Part shown: positions 44,293-54,641 of the stretch, piece after piece
Position numbering within the stretch: position 1 is the stretch's first letter
Layout of the letters: each line of letters starts with the position of its first letter
DNA from: Roseospira navarrensis
GTDB lineage: Bacteria > Pseudomonadota > Alphaproteobacteria > Rhodospirillales > Rhodospirillaceae
DNA: 58,705 nucleotides
Direction: 5' to 3'
NCBI RefSeq assembly: GCF_009601025.1
Contig: NZ_WIVE01000022.1
Span: 1-58,705 of the forward strand
The notes under the pieces: model-generated
Told to the model about the DNA's origin: nothing
Databases searched by the model: none
Seen by the model: only the letters and a program-made list of their open reading frames with translations
Translations under genes and position numbers: made by a program

Positions 44293-44309
44293 GAGGCGAC
44301 CGTCCGTCT

Positions 44310-47180
44310 TTACGCCGGTTTTCTTTGCCGCGCCGCCGCTTCGAACAGGTGACCCTTGAGGTACTGCCCCGTGAAGCTCTCGTGGGTGGCGGCGACCTCT
44401 TCCGGCGTGCCTTCCGCGATCAGACGGCCGCCGCCCGAGCCGCCCTCCGGCCCCAGGTCGATGATATGGTCGGCAGTCTTGATGACCTCCAGGTTGTGTT
44501 CGATCACCAGCACCGTGTTGCCCTGATCGACGATGTGGTGCAGCACCTCCAGCAGCTTGCGCACGTCCTCGAAATGCAGGCCGGTGGTCGGCTCATCCAG
44601 GATATACAGCGTCCGCCCGGTGGCGCGGCGCGACAGCTCCTTGGCCAGCTTGACGCGCTGGGCTTCGCCGCCCGACAGGGTCGTGGCCTGCTGGCCCAGA
44701 TGGATATAGCCCAGCCCGACCTTCTGCAGCAGCTCCATCTTGTCGCGGATCACCGGCACGGCCTTGAACGCCTCGGCCGCCTCCTCGACCGTCATGTCCA
44801 GCACATCGGCGATGGACTTGCCCCGGAACAGCACCTCCAGCGTCTCGCGGTTGTAGCGCTTGCCCTTGCAGACGTCGCAGGTCACGTAGACGTCCGGCAG
44901 GAAGTGCATCTCGATCTTCAGGACGCCGTCGCCCTGACAGGCCTCGCAGCGCCCACCCTTGACGTTGAACGAGAACCGCCCGGGCTTGTAGCCGCGCGCC
45001 TTGGCGTCCGGCAGGTTGGCGAACCAGTCCCGGATGGGCGTGAAGGCCCCGGTGTAGGTGGCGGGGTTCGACCGGGGCGTGCGGCCGATGGGCGACTGGT
45101 CGATGTCCACGATCTTGTCGATGTGCTCCACGCCCCGGATGGCGTCATGAGGCCCGGCCAGATCGCGCGCGCCGTGCAGTTGGCGCGCCAGGGCCTTGTA
45201 GAGCGTCTCGATCACCAGGGTGGACTTGCCGCCGCCGGACACCCCCGTGACACAGGTGAACGTGCCCAGCGGGATGTCCACCGACAGATCCTGAAGGTTG
45301 TTGCCGCGCGCGCCCTCGACGCGCAGCGCCTTGCCGTTGCCCTTGCGGCGCGCGGCCGGCACCGGCACCGCGCGGCGCCCGGTCAGGTACTGCCCGGTCA
45401 GGCTGGCGGGGTTGGCCATCACCTCGTCCGGCGTGCCTTCGGCCACCACCTTGCCGCCGTGCACACCCGCCCCAGGCCCCATGTCCACCAGATGGTCGGC
45501 GGCGCGGATGGCGTCCTCGTCGTGCTCGACCACGATGACGGTGTTGCCCAGGTCGCGTAGCCGCCGCAGCGTGGCCAACAGGCGGTCGTTGTCGCGCTGG
45601 TGCAGGCCGATGGAGGGCTCGTCCAGCACGTACAGCACGCCCGTCAGGCCCGAGCCGATCTGGCTGGCCAGCCGGATGCGCTGGCTTTCGCCGCCCGACA
45701 GCGTGCCCGAGGTGCGCGAGAGCGTCAGATAGGTCAGACCCACACTGGTGAGGAACCCCAGGCGCTCGTTGATCTCGCGCAGAATGCGCCGGGCGATCTC
45801 CTGGTCCTTGGGCCGCAGACGGTCCTCAAGCCCCTCGAACCACGCGAGAGCGCCGGCGATGGACAGGTCCGAGACCTCGGCGATATGCCGCCCGTCCACC
45901 TTGACGGCCAGCGCCTCCGGCTTCAGGCGCGCCCCGCCGCAGGCCTCGCACGGGTGCGACGCCTGGAAGCGCGACAGGTCGTCACGGATGTTCTGGGAGT
46001 CGGTTTCGCGCCAGCGCCGGGCGATGTTGGGAATCACGCCCTCGAACGGCTTTTCGGTCCGGTAGGTGCGGCTGCCGTCGTCGAAGCGCAGCGAGACCAC
46101 CTCGTCCCCCGACCCGTGCAGAATGGCGTGGCGCGCCGCGTCGGGCAGGTCGGACCAGGGCGTGTCCATGTCGGCCCCGAAGTGGGCCGCCACACTCTCC
46201 AGCGCCTGGGCATAGTAGGGCGACGGCGCGCCCATCGACGACCAGGGCAGGATGGCGCCGCCGCGCAGGGTCTTGTCCGGGTTGGGCACCACCAGATCGG
46301 GGTCGAAGTGCAGCTTGACCCCCAGACCGTCGCAGGCCGGGCAGGCCCCGAACGGGTTGTTGAACGAGAACAGGCGCGGCTCGATTTCCTCGATGGTGAA
46401 GCCGGACACCGGGCAGGCGAACTTGGCCGAGAACACGGTTTCCTCACCCGAAGAGGCATCCTCGGCGATCAACAGGCCGTCGGACAGGCCGAGCGCGGTC
46501 TCGACCGAGTCGGCGAGCCGGCTTTCCAGGCCCGGCTTGACGATCACCCGGTCCACGACCACGGAGATGTCGTGCTTCACCTTCTTGTTCAGCGCCGGCA
46601 CCTCGCCCAGATCGTAGACCGTGCCGTCCACCTTGACGCGCTGGAAGCCGCGCTTCTGGAACTCGGCCATCTCCTTGCGGTACTCGCCCTTGCGGCCGCG
46701 CACCACAGGGGCCAGCAGATACAGGCGCGTCCCCTCGCCCATCGCGACGATCGCGTCCACCATCTGGCTGACGGTCTGACTCTCGATCGGCAGGCCGGTG
46801 GCCGGGGAATGGGGAATGCCCACCCGCGCCCACAACAGGCGCATGTAATCGTGAATCTCGGTGACCGTGCCGACCGTCGAGCGCGGGTTGCGGCTGGTGG
46901 TCTTCTGCTCGATGGAGATGGCCGGCGACAGCCCCTCGATGGACTCCACGTCCGGCTTCTGCATCAGTTCCAGGAACTGGCGGGCATAGGCCGACAGGGA
47001 TTCCACGTAACGCCGCTGACCCTCGGCATAGATCGTATCGAACGCCAGCGAGGACTTGCCGGAGCCGGACAGCCCGGTGACCACCACCAGCTTGTCGCGC
47101 GGCAACGTGACGTCGATGCCCTGAAGATTGTGCTCGCGGGCGCCGGTGACGCGGATGTCCTGGGTGGTCGGGGCGGTCAT
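44310..47180 (-). CDS. uvrA: Excinuclease ABC subunit A
   Basis: The 956-residue damage-recognition ATPase acts in nucleotide excision repair. Two ABC modules are seen: Walker [20 protein letters not shown] near residue 32, and [20 protein letters not shown] in the second half, each with an LSGGE signature. The zinc module in the second half has CEACQGDG and [10 protein letters not shown]. The start [11 protein letters not shown] was chosen over an upstream reading. No GTTC-N7-GTTC SOS box was found in the 115 bp before it, between it and the histidine kinase gene on the same strand. Confidence 0.97.
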   Translation of the reverse strand: MTAPTTQDIRVTGAREHNLQGIDVTLPRDKLVVVTGLSGSGKSSLAFDTIYAEGQRRYVESLSAYARQFLELMQKPDVESIEGLSPAISIEQKTTSRNPRSTVGTVTEIHDYMRLLWARVGIPHSPATGLPIESQTVSQMVDAIVAMGEGTRLYLLAPVVRGRKGEYRKEMAEFQKRGFQRVKVDGTVYDLGEVPALNKKVKHDISVVVDRVIVKPGLESRLADSVETALGLSDGLLIAEDASSGEETVFSAKFACPVSGFTIEEIEPRLFSFNNPFGACPACDGLGVKLHFDPDLVVPNPDKTLRGGAILPWSSMGAPSPYYAQALESVAAHFGADMDTPWSDLPDAARHAILHGSGDEVVSLRFDDGSRTYRTEKPFEGVIPNIARRWRETDSQNIRDDLSRFQASHPCEACGGARLKPEALAVKVDGRHIAEVSDLSIAGALAWFEGLEDRLRPKDQEIARRILREINERLGFLTSVGLTYLTLSRTSGTLSGGESQRIRLASQIGSGLTGVLYVLDEPSIGLHQRDNDRLLATLRRLRDLGNTVIVVEHDEDAIRAADHLVDMGPGAGVHGGKVVAEGTPDEVMANPASLTGQYLTGRRAVPVPAARRKGNGKALRVEGARGNNLQDLSVDIPLGTFTCVTGVSGGGKSTLVIETLYKALARQLHGARDLAGPHDAIRGVEHIDKIVDIDQSPIGRTPRSNPATYTGAFTPIRDWFANLPDAKARGYKPGRFSFNVKGGRCEACQGDGVLKIEMHFLPDVYVTCDVCKGKRYNRETLEVLFRGKSIADVLDMTVEEAAEAFKAVPVIRDKMELLQKVGLGYIHLGQQATTLSGGEAQRVKLAKELSRRATGRTLYILDEPTTGLHFEDVRKLLEVLHHIVDQGNTVLVIEHNLEVIKTADHIIDLGPEGGSGGGRLIAEGTPEEVAATHESFTGQYLKGHLFEAAARQRKPA

Positions 47181-47295
47181 GCGCAGGTCCGTTCGGATCG
47201 GAAGGGTTCGGGGGATGCCCCGTACATAGAAGCCCACCCCCGCCCGGACAAGCGGGGCCGATAAGAGTGAGCCGGTTCTGGGGAGCGGGGACGGC

Positions 47296-49512
47296 CTATT
47301 CCGCCGAGCGCCGGGCGGCCTCGGCTTCCGGAACGCCGGCCTGCAGGTGCTTCATGATCTCGCGCAGGGACGCCGGCTTGCGCAGCAGGGCGTCCGCCCG
47401 CTGGCGCAGCCGCTCCAGTTCCTTGGTGGAGCGGGCCGCCTGGCCGGTGATGATGACGATGAACACCGTCTGGCCGCCCGCCCGCAGGCGGTCGATCAGC
47501 CAGTGCCCGTCGCGTTCCGGCATGCGCAGGTCGGTGATGACCGCCCGGGCGGGGTCGGTGACGTGGATTTCCAGCGCCTGTTGCCCGTTCAGCGCCACCG
47601 TCACGCGATACCCGACGGCCTCCAGGAAGGCGGCGATCTCGCGGGCCGCCTCTTCCTCGTCGTCCACCACTAGCACATGGGGCCGCTGACCTTCCGGGGG
47701 AGCCTGGGCATCCCCCGGCCCGTCGGCCGCCTGAACCTGGGCGGCGATATGCCCCTGGGCCACGCGCAGCGTCTGGCGGACGCGCGGCAGCACCAACTGG
47801 AAGGCAAGACCCTCGTCCGTGTTGGCGACTCCGAGGGTTCCGCCCATCTCGTTGATGAAGGCGAGGCTGATCGACAGGCCGAGCCCGGTGCCCTGGTCCC
47901 CCGACTTGGTCGTGAAGAACGGATCGAACATGCGGCTGCGCACCTCTTCGGACACGCACGGGCCATTGTTCAGGAGCACGATGCTCAGCCGGTCGCCGTC
48001 CTCCAGCGGCATCGCCGTGACACGGACGCGGGGCGTCTCGCCGTTCAGCAGCCGTTGCCCCTCGGCGGACAACAGCGCGTCGCGGGCATTGCGCAGGATG
48101 TTGACCAGGACCTGTTCAAGCTGATGCTGACGGCCAAGGGCCTCGATCCCCTCCAGGCGGTCGTCCACCTCCAGCACGATGTTGTCGTCGCGGAACTGCT
48201 TGTCCACGAGGGTGCGGGCCGCGTGGATGGCGCGGGAGATCCGGAACGGCTTGATGGCGCCGGTGTCGCGGCGGCTGAGGCCCTGCATGTACGAGATCAC
48301 CTCGAACAGCCGCACCACCTGCTCGTCGATGGCGGCGAACCCGCGCTCCGCCCGCTCGGGGTCGAAGCCCTGGCGTTTGATCCGCTCCAGGGCGCCCTCG
48401 GCCTTCAGGCGGATGATGTTGAGCGGCTGGCTGATCTCGTGGGCGAGGCTGGCCGACATCTCCCCCAGCAGCGTCAGCTTGGCGGCGTGCTGGAAGCGGG
48501 TCTCCAGTTCGCGGCGCTCGGTCATGTCCTCGATGATGACCAGCCCTTGCACGCCGAAGCCGTCGTCGGAGGGCATGATGGCGAACGTGACCCGGGTCAT
48601 CAGGCGGCGGTCGCCCCGGCCGCGCAACTCGCGCTCGAACACCTCCACCCAGCCGGGGCGCGGCTGGCCCTCGGACAGGCGATAGGCCTCGGTGGCGGTG
48701 GTGTCGGGCGCCAGCAGGTCGCGATAGGTCATGCCCCGCAGTTCCAGCGCGGACAGCCCGAGCATGCGCTGCACGGCCTCGTTGGTTTCCATAACGCGGC
48801 CGTCCTGGGACAGCGTCATCATGCCAAAGGGCGCCAGGGTGAAGATGTTGCGGAACTTCACTTCGCTGTCGGCCAGCGCGCGTTCCGCCTGCTTGCGCTG
48901 GGAGATGTCGTTGAAGGTGGTCAGGCACGAACGGACCACTTCCGGATCGCCCGCGCGCCGCACGACCGCTTCCGACTCCCAGGCCCCCCCGGCATCGCCC
49001 CCGCCGTCGGGTTGCTCCAGGCCGGCGTTGGGACGGCTCTGGATCAGGCAGTCCACCTCACGCCCTTCGCGCCCCATGACGCGGATTTCGTCGGTGGCCG
49101 GCTGGCCCGCCAGCACCTTGTCCAGATGGCGGGTCAGCGTGGCGTGGGAGTCCGGATGGATGAAGAGGTGAACGGGTTTCTGTTCCACGTCGGAGACCGC
49201 CGCTTCGAACAGGCGGGCGGCGCCGCGGTTCGCGGTGACGATGGCGCGCCGATCGGAGATGATGCAGTAGCCCACCGGCGCGCCCTCGAACAGCGCGGCA
49301 TAGCGGGCGACCATGGCTTCGTTGAACTGCCGGGCCGCGCGCAGCTCCTCGTTCTGAGCCCGCAACTCCTCCTGGTGGGTGGCCAGGTCCTCCAGGGCGG
49401 ATTCCAGGGCATAGCGCTGGTCGCGGTAGGACGCCAACGCCTGCTCCCGGTCCTCCAGGCGCGCGCGCAGGTCCGCGATCTCGGCATGCAGCTCTTCCAC
49501 CGTCCGTGTCAC
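47296..49512 (-). CDS. PAS-containing hybrid sensor histidine kinase
   Basis: The 738-residue cytoplasmic kinase has an N-terminal coiled coil (about 1-60, [20 protein letters not shown]), PAS domain 1 (about 70-195) and PAS domain 2 (about 205-340). The HisKA dimerisation helix has H in [18 protein letters not shown] near residue 357, followed by an HATPase domain ([20 protein letters not shown]). A C-terminal receiver domain has the phospho-Asp in [12 protein letters not shown] near 659. No membrane helix is present. GTG at 49512 has a GGAAGG site. An output regulator is not adjacent. Confidence 0.92.
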   Translation of the reverse strand: MTRTVEELHAEIADLRARLEDREQALASYRDQRYALESALEDLATHQEELRAQNEELRAARQFNEAMVARYAALFEGAPVGYCIISDRRAIVTANRGAARLFEAAVSDVEQKPVHLFIHPDSHATLTRHLDKVLAGQPATDEIRVMGREGREVDCLIQSRPNAGLEQPDGGGDAGGAWESEAVVRRAGDPEVVRSCLTTFNDISQRKQAERALADSEVKFRNIFTLAPFGMMTLSQDGRVMETNEAVQRMLGLSALELRGMTYRDLLAPDTTATEAYRLSEGQPRPGWVEVFERELRGRGDRRLMTRVTFAIMPSDDGFGVQGLVIIEDMTERRELETRFQHAAKLTLLGEMSASLAHEISQPLNIIRLKAEGALERIKRQGFDPERAERGFAAIDEQVVRLFEVISYMQGLSRRDTGAIKPFRISRAIHAARTLVDKQFRDDNIVLEVDDRLEGIEALGRQHQLEQVLVNILRNARDALLSAEGQRLLNGETPRVRVTAMPLEDGDRLSIVLLNNGPCVSEEVRSRMFDPFFTTKSGDQGTGLGLSISLAFINEMGGTLGVANTDEGLAFQLVLPRVRQTLRVAQGHIAAQVQAADGPGDAQAPPEGQRPHVLVVDDEEEAAREIAAFLEAVGYRVTVALNGQQALEIHVTDPARAVITDLRMPERDGHWLIDRLRAGGQTVFIVIITGQAARSTKELERLRQRADALLRKPASLREIMKHLQAGVPEAEAARRSAE

Positions 49513-49693
49513 CGTCCACACCCTTCCGTTCCGCCAGGGCCGGCCCTCGCCCGACCCGGTCGGCGAGCCAAGCGCCCAGCCAAGCCGGGGATGATACGAC
49601 GCCCGGGCCGTGCCCGCCAAACGGGCGTTGGAATGAATGCCGGCGGACCGGACGCCCCCCGAAAGGATACCGAATCCGTCCGGATTACACCGA

Positions 49694-50854
49694 CTATGGC
49701 GGTCCGTCCAACTCGCTGCGCACGTCTGGATCGGCCTCGTCGTCCCGCAGCGGCGCCAGCAGGGCCTCGGCCGTCGCCGCGTCCGGCGCCAGACGGCGCA
49801 CGGCCCAGACCGCCGCGCCGCGCACCAGCGGCGACGGATCGTCCAGCAGCCCCCCGGCGGTCGGCAGAAGGTCCGCCCGTCCGCTGTTGCCGATGGCGAT
49901 CAGCACATTGCGCACGAAGCGGTCGCGGCCGATCCGCTTGATCGGCGAGCCCGAGAACACGGCCCGGAAGCCCGCGTCGTCCAGCGCCGCCAGATCGGCC
50001 AGCCGGGGCGCGGTCAGTTCCGCCCGCGCCATGAGCCCGTCATGCGGCGTGCGGGTGGCGAAGCGATTCCAGGGGCAGACGGCCAGGCAGTCGTCGCAGC
50101 CGTAGATCCGGTTGCCCATCATGGGCCGCAGCGCGCGGGGGATCGGTCCCTTGTGCTCGATGGTCAGATAGCTGACGCACAGCCGGGCGTCGATGCGGTA
50201 GGGTGCATCCGGCCGGATGGCCCCCGTTGGACAGGCGGACAGGCAACGGTGACACGAGCCGCACAGGTCGGGGTGCGGATCGTCGGGCGGCACGTCCAGG
50301 GTGGTGAACACCTCGGCCAGGAACAGCCAGGACCCGAACCGGCGCGAGACAAGGTTGGTGTGCTTGCCGGTCCAGCCCAGGCCGGCGCGGCCCGCCAACG
50401 GCTTTTCCATCACCGGGGCGGTGTCCACGAACACCTTCACATCCGCGCCGAAGGTCCCGTGAATATGGCGCGCCAGGGCCTTGGCCCGCGACTTCAGGAC
50501 ATCGTGATAGTCCCGGTTTCGGGCGTAGACCGTGACGGCGCCCCGGTCCGGATGATCCAGAAGCGCCAGCGGATCGACCGGACCCGGCCCGTAGTTCAGC
50601 CCCAGCGTGAGGATGGACACCGCCTCCGGCCACAGCCCGCGCGGGTCGCGGCGGCGCTCCCGCGTCGTCTCCATCCAGGCCATGGACCCGTGGCGACCCT
50701 CGTCCAGGAACAGATCCAGGTTCCGACGCGTGTCCTCCGGCAGCCACGCGCGGGTGACGGCGGCCGCATCCAGGCCCAACGCGGCGGCCTTCTCCAGGAT
50801 CGCGGCCTTGCGGGCCGGTCCGGCATCATCGGGCCTGGGCTCTGTTTCGGGCAC
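49694..50854 (-). CDS. queG: Epoxyqueuosine reductase
   Basis: This 386-residue iron-sulfur and cobalamin enzyme catalyses the last step of queuosine synthesis on tRNA. The catalytic-region Asp is in VDTAPVMEKPLAGRAGLGWT. Two 4Fe-4S clusters are held by CGSCHRCLSACPTGAI and CDDCLAVCPWNRF. HEAT-like helices with RFVRNVLIAIGNSG occupy the C terminus. The GTG at 50854 has an AGGAA site 8 nt upstream and was preferred over GTG at 50887. Confidence 0.95.
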   Translation of the reverse strand: MPETEPRPDDAGPARKAAILEKAAALGLDAAAVTRAWLPEDTRRNLDLFLDEGRHGSMAWMETTRERRRDPRGLWPEAVSILTLGLNYGPGPVDPLALLDHPDRGAVTVYARNRDYHDVLKSRAKALARHIHGTFGADVKVFVDTAPVMEKPLAGRAGLGWTGKHTNLVSRRFGSWLFLAEVFTTLDVPPDDPHPDLCGSCHRCLSACPTGAIRPDAPYRIDARLCVSYLTIEHKGPIPRALRPMMGNRIYGCDDCLAVCPWNRFATRTPHDGLMARAELTAPRLADLAALDDAGFRAVFSGSPIKRIGRDRFVRNVLIAIGNSGRADLLPTAGGLLDDPSPLVRGAAVWAVRRLAPDAATAEALLAPLRDDEADPDVRSELDGPP

Positions 50855-51049
50855 GGTCGGGCTTCCTGGGGGTGTCGATCGGGTCACAGGGCGGCGGGGC
50901 GCACTGAACGGTTTTCCCTCTCGCCGCCGCTCGCTAAAGTCCCCCCGGCGTCGGCTGCGCGATCCACGACGGGGGCAGCGGCGTACAGAGGGGCATCCTA
51001 TATAACAGAAGCGCGCCCGACGCGCAGGCACAGGACAAGGGAGGCCGTG

Positions 51050-52063
51050 ATGGCACTGCGACTGGTGACGGTTTTCGGCGGCAGCGGATTCATCGGCCGG
51101 CAGATCGTGCAGCGGCTGGCCAGCGAGGGCGTGCGGGTGCGCGTGGCCGTGCGCGACCCGATCAAGGCCGCCTTTCTGAAGCCGCTGGGTGACCTGGGCC
51201 AGATCGCCCCCATGAAGGTGAACGTCAACGACGAGGCCGCCGTGGCCCGGGCGGTCGAGGGCGCGGACGCCGTCGTCAACCTGATCGGCATTCTGTACGA
51301 GAGCGGCCGGCGCACCTTCCAGGCCATGCACGTGGACGCGCCGGAGCGCATCGCGCGGCTGTCGGCGGCGGCGGGCGTGACCCGCTTCGTGCAGATGTCG
51401 GCCCTTGGGGCGGACGAGACCAGCGCCGCCAAGTACGCCCGCACCAAGGCGCAGGGCGAGGCCGCCGTGCGCCGGCATATTCCGAGCGCCAGCGTGCTGC
51501 GGCCGTCGGTGGTGTTCGGCCAGCATGATGCGTTCTTCAACATGTTCGGGGCCATGACGCGGCTGTCGCCGGTGCTGCCCTATTATGTGAAGGACGGCTT
51601 CCGCATGACCCGCGACGCCGAGGGCAACCGGGCCATCGACCTGGGCGGCTCCGGCGGGCCGCGCTTCCAGCCGGTCTATGTGGGCGACGTGGCCGAGGCC
51701 GCGATGGCCTGCATGACTCGCGAGGACCTGCAGGGCCAGACCTTCGAGCTGGGCGGCCCCCGCGCCTACACCATGCGCGAGATCATGGAACTGGTCGTCG
51801 AGCAGGCCGAGCGGCACACCCGCGTCGTGCCGGTGCCGTTCTGGGTGGCGAAGGTGCAGGCGTCGGTCCTGCAGTTCATGCCGAAGCCGCTCATCACCCC
51901 GGATCAGGTCAAGTTGCTGGAGACCGACAACATCGTGTCGGGCGCCCTGCCCGGCTTCGAAGCGCTGGGCATCGAGCCCACGGCGGCGGAGGCCGTGTTG
52001 CCCACCTACATGACCCGCTTCCGGCCGCACCACCGCAACGTGATCCTGCGGGCGCCGCAATAG
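51050..52063 (+). CDS. NDUFA9-like NAD(P)-binding protein
   Basis: This 337-residue atypical SDR is of the complex I NDUFA9 family. The nucleotide-binding start is VTVFGGSGFIGRQIVQRL. Family blocks include VVNLIGILYESGRRTFQAMH, FVQMSALGADETSAAKYART, LRPSVVFGQHDAFFNMF and FQPVYVGDVAEA. A GGAGG ribosome site lies 6 nt before the ATG, and TATATAAC at 50997-51004 may be the -10 promoter box. In mitochondria NDUFA9 is a complex I accessory subunit; in bacteria the role is unclear. Confidence 0.92.
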   Translation: MALRLVTVFGGSGFIGRQIVQRLASEGVRVRVAVRDPIKAAFLKPLGDLGQIAPMKVNVNDEAAVARAVEGADAVVNLIGILYESGRRTFQAMHVDAPERIARLSAAAGVTRFVQMSALGADETSAAKYARTKAQGEAAVRRHIPSASVLRPSVVFGQHDAFFNMFGAMTRLSPVLPYYVKDGFRMTRDAEGNRAIDLGGSGGPRFQPVYVGDVAEAAMACMTREDLQGQTFELGGPRAYTMREIMELVVEQAERHTRVVPVPFWVAKVQASVLQFMPKPLITPDQVKLLETDNIVSGALPGFEALGIEPTAAEAVLPTYMTRFRPHHRNVILRAPQ

Positions 52064-52212
52064 GGTCACATACCAGCCGACGATGAGGATGACTCCTCCG
52101 ACACATGGTCGCTGCGACGACCTGTCACGATGAGTCTTTGTTTTTGTCGCCGCAGCGCCCCTTTGGGGCGCGCGGCTCCGCCGCTTCGCGGCGCCGGCCC
52201 AGTCGGGCCGGG

Positions 52213-52255
52213 CGGCCGACGGAAAGGATGAACCTTTCCGTCGGCCGGTCTCAGA
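52213..52255 (+). repeat. Dispersed palindromic repeat, copy B (perfect hairpin)
   Basis: CGGCCGACGGAAAGG (52213-52227) and its exact complement (52233-52247) flank the loop ATGAA, giving a 15-bp perfect stem, followed by GTCTCAGA. Copies with the same core and flank lie at 8848-8890 and 40336-40376, both in the opposite orientation. Confidence 0.8.
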
Positions 52256-52305
52256 ACCGCCCCGCACCCCGTTGTTCCGCCTGCGAATTGTCCTGCGCAG
52301 GCGCG

Positions 52306-52334
52306 TTGACAAGCCGGAGCCGGAGCGGCACACT
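52306..52334 (+). promoter_or_regulatory. Putative sigma-70-type promoter of argD
   Basis: A perfect TTGACA (52306-52311) is followed after 17 bp by CACACT (52329-52334), a poor but possible -10. Transcription would begin near 52341, just before the hairpin at 52347. Confidence 0.45.
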
Positions 52335-52346
52335 CCCGCTTTTCCT

Positions 52347-52383
52347 GGGCCGTGCGCCGCGAAGCGCGCGGCCCGTTGATTTT
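52347..52383 (+). terminator. Terminator-like hairpin in the argD leader (possible attenuator)
   Basis: GGGCCGTGCGC (52347-52357) pairs with GCGCGCGGCCC (52364-52374) through one wobble, with a 6-nt loop, followed by GTTGATTTT. It lies between the putative promoter and the argD ATG at 52433, so it could attenuate. It could instead end read-through from upstream. Confidence 0.5.
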
Positions 52384-52432
52384 GGAGCCCCGGCCCTTGC
52401 CGGCCGAGGCGCCGCAGTCGGGACGGGCCACC

Positions 52433-53608
52433 ATGACCATGCCGGCCTTGATGGAGAACTACGCGCGGGCGGACATCGCCTTTGAGCACGGCCAGGGCGC
52501 GTGGCTGACCGCGCGCGACGGCCGCCGCTACCTGGACTTCGGCGCCGGCATCGCCGTGAACGCGCTGGGCCATGCCCATCCGCGCCTGGTGGCCGCGCTG
52601 CAGGCGCAGGCCGGCAAGCTGTGGCATACCTCGAACCTGTACCGCGTGCCGGGTCAGGAGCAGGTCGCCGAAACCCTGGTGGCGCACAGCTTCGCGGACT
52701 CCGTGTACTTCTGCTCGACCGGGCTGGAGGCCAACGAGGCCGCCCTGAAGATGGCCCGCAAGGTGTTCCACGACGCCGGGCAGCCGGAACGCGACCGCTT
52801 CGTGGTCGCGGGCGGCGCCTTCCACGGCCGCTCCTTCGCCTCCATCGCCGCCGGCGGCAACCCGAAGCACCTGGACGGCTTCGGCACGCCCATGGACGCC
52901 TTTGACCGGGTCGCCTTCGGCAACATGAACGAGGCCCGCAACGCGATCGGCGCGCAGACCTGCGCCGTGTTCGTCGAACCCGTCCAGGGCGAGGGCGGCA
53001 TTCGCCCGGCGCCCGAGGGCTACCTGCGCGGCCTGCGGGACATGTGCGACGAGTACGGCCTGCTGCTGATCCTGGACGAGGTCCAGACCGGCATCGGGCG
53101 CACCGGCACCCTGTTCGCCTATGAACACGCCGGCATCACGCCGGACATCCTGACCGCCGCCAAGGGACTGGGCGGCGGCTTCCCGGTCGGCGCCGTGCTG
53201 GCCACGGAGCGGTGCGCGCGCGCCTTCACACCCGGCAGTCACGGCACCACCTTCGGCGGCAACCCCCTGGCCATGGCCGTGGCCCAGGCCGTGCTGGACG
53301 AGGTGCTGTCGCCCGGATTCCTGGAGCGGGTCTCCCGCGTGGGCGAGACGCTGGGGACCGCGCTCGACAGGCTGGTGGCGGACTATCCCTCGGTCCTGGC
53401 CGGGACCCGTGGCCTGGGGCTGATGCGGGGGCTGATCTGTGCGGTCCCCAACGGCGATCTGATCGCCGCCTGCCGCGACCAGGGCCTGTTGCTGGTTCCG
53501 GCGTCCGACAACGTGGCGCGGCTGCTGCCGCCGCTCATCATCGACACCACCGAGGTGGATGCCGCGATCGAGAAACTGCGGGCCGCCTGCGCAACCCTGG
53601 CGAACTGA
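52433..53608 (+). CDS. argD: Acetylornithine aminotransferase
   Basis: The 391-residue class III PLP aminotransferase converts N-acetylglutamate semialdehyde to N-acetylornithine (and may serve in lysine synthesis). Seen are the N-terminal [20 protein letters not shown], the cofactor segment [36 protein letters not shown], and the PLP Lys in [14 protein letters not shown] near residue 243. The start [18 protein letters not shown] matches the family; a second ATG at 52439 is possible. argF follows after 1 bp. Confidence 0.95.
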   Translation: MTMPALMENYARADIAFEHGQGAWLTARDGRRYLDFGAGIAVNALGHAHPRLVAALQAQAGKLWHTSNLYRVPGQEQVAETLVAHSFADSVYFCSTGLEANEAALKMARKVFHDAGQPERDRFVVAGGAFHGRSFASIAAGGNPKHLDGFGTPMDAFDRVAFGNMNEARNAIGAQTCAVFVEPVQGEGGIRPAPEGYLRGLRDMCDEYGLLLILDEVQTGIGRTGTLFAYEHAGITPDILTAAKGLGGGFPVGAVLATERCARAFTPGSHGTTFGGNPLAMAVAQAVLDEVLSPGFLERVSRVGETLGTALDRLVADYPSVLAGTRGLGLMRGLICAVPNGDLIAACRDQGLLLVPASDNVARLLPPLIIDTTEVDAAIEKLRAACATLAN

Positions 53609-53609
53609 C

Positions 53610-54578
53610 ATGAACAAGCAGAGCCCGCCCCCCACGTCCGGCGCCAGCCGGGCCAGCGGGACCCCCCGTCATTTCCTGGATCTGGACCAGATCGACGCCG
53701 CGACCCTGCACCGCATCCTGGACCTGTCGGACGCCATCAAGCGCGACGGCAACGCGGCCGCGCTGGGCACGGACCGTCCGCTCGCCGGCCGCACCCTGGT
53801 GCTGATCTTCGAAAAGAACTCGACCCGCACGCGGGTGTCGTTCGAAGTGGCCATGCGCCAGCTCGGCGGCGACGTGATCGTGCTGGAGGGCGACAAGAGC
53901 CAACTCGGCCGGGGCGAGACCATCGCCGACACCGCCCGCGTGCTGTCGCGCTACGCCGACGCCATCATGATCCGCACCAGCGCGCCGGAGAAACTGGCGG
54001 AGATGGCGAAGCACGCCACCGTGCCGGTCATCAACGGCCTGACCGACGCGGCCCATCCCTGCCAGCTCATGGCGGATGTGATGACCCTGCGCGAACACAA
54101 GGGCGCCGACCTGCGCAACCGCGTCGTGACCTGGAGCGGCGACGGCAACAACGTCGCGCAGTCCTGGATCAAGGCGGCGGCGCGGTTCGGATTCGAGATG
54201 CGCGTGGCCTCGCCCGACGTGCTGCGCGCCGACCGGACCGTGGTGGACTGGGCGCTGGCCAACGGCGGCCGCATCGTCGAGGGGGCGGACCCCGAGCAAC
54301 TGGCGAGCGGGGCGGACTGCGTGGTGACGGACACCTGGGTGTCCATGGGTGACAAGGACGCGGCCAACCGTCACAACCTGCTGCGCCCCTATCAGGTGAA
54401 CGAGGACCTGATGTCGCGGGCCAAACCGGATGCGGTGTTCATGCACTGCCTGCCGGCGCACCGGGGCGAGGAGGTGACGGACGGGGTCATCGACGGACCC
54501 CGCTCCGTGGTCTGGGACGAGGCCGAGAACCGCCTGCACGCGCAGAAGGGTGTCCTGGCCTGGAGCCTGCTGGGCTGA
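53610..54578 (+). CDS. argF: Ornithine carbamoyltransferase
   Basis: The 322-residue enzyme forms citrulline from ornithine and carbamoyl phosphate. The carbamoyl-phosphate site is STRTR near residue 70, with HPCQLMAD near 149. The ornithine-side loops are SMGDK (about residue 246) and [11 protein letters not shown] near 278. A Ser/Pro-rich extension of about 18 residues precedes the conserved [12 protein letters not shown]. It is in one operon with argD (1 bp between the stop and ATG). Confidence 0.96.
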   Translation: MNKQSPPPTSGASRASGTPRHFLDLDQIDAATLHRILDLSDAIKRDGNAAALGTDRPLAGRTLVLIFEKNSTRTRVSFEVAMRQLGGDVIVLEGDKSQLGRGETIADTARVLSRYADAIMIRTSAPEKLAEMAKHATVPVINGLTDAAHPCQLMADVMTLREHKGADLRNRVVTWSGDGNNVAQSWIKAAARFGFEMRVASPDVLRADRTVVDWALANGGRIVEGADPEQLASGADCVVTDTWVSMGDKDAANRHNLLRPYQVNEDLMSRAKPDAVFMHCLPAHRGEEVTDGVIDGPRSVVWDEAENRLHAQKGVLAWSLLG

Positions 54579-54641
54579 CCCGGCCGACCCGATCGCCCGA
54601 CGCCCCCCTGACGACCTGAAGAGCCGACGCGGGAGCATGTC

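Larger units (their letters stand above)
52064..52432. other. Gene-free stretch of stacked hairpins before argD
   Basis: These 369 bp hold GCGCCCC-TTT-GGGGCGC (52155-52171), CGCCGC-TTC-GCGGCG and GGCCC-AGTC-GGGCC further on, the dispersed repeat copy B (52213-52255), a promoter-like TTGACA and a terminator-like hairpin (52347-52383). No ORF here looks coding. Confidence 0.7.

Noticed and set aside
45060-45080. GGGTTCGACC resembling a tRNA T-loop
   Set aside because: It lies inside uvrA in frame, and no cloverleaf can be drawn around it. No tRNA was found elsewhere.
46380-46470. First zinc-finger segment of UvrA lacking one Cys (CPVSGF instead of CPxC)
   Set aside because: To my knowledge this form is common in alphaproteobacterial UvrA, so it is not a defect.
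47181-47295. Search for an SOS box before uvrA
   Set aside because: GTTC occurs twice but spaced by 11 nt, not the 7 nt of the alphaproteobacterial LexA site, so I do not call one.
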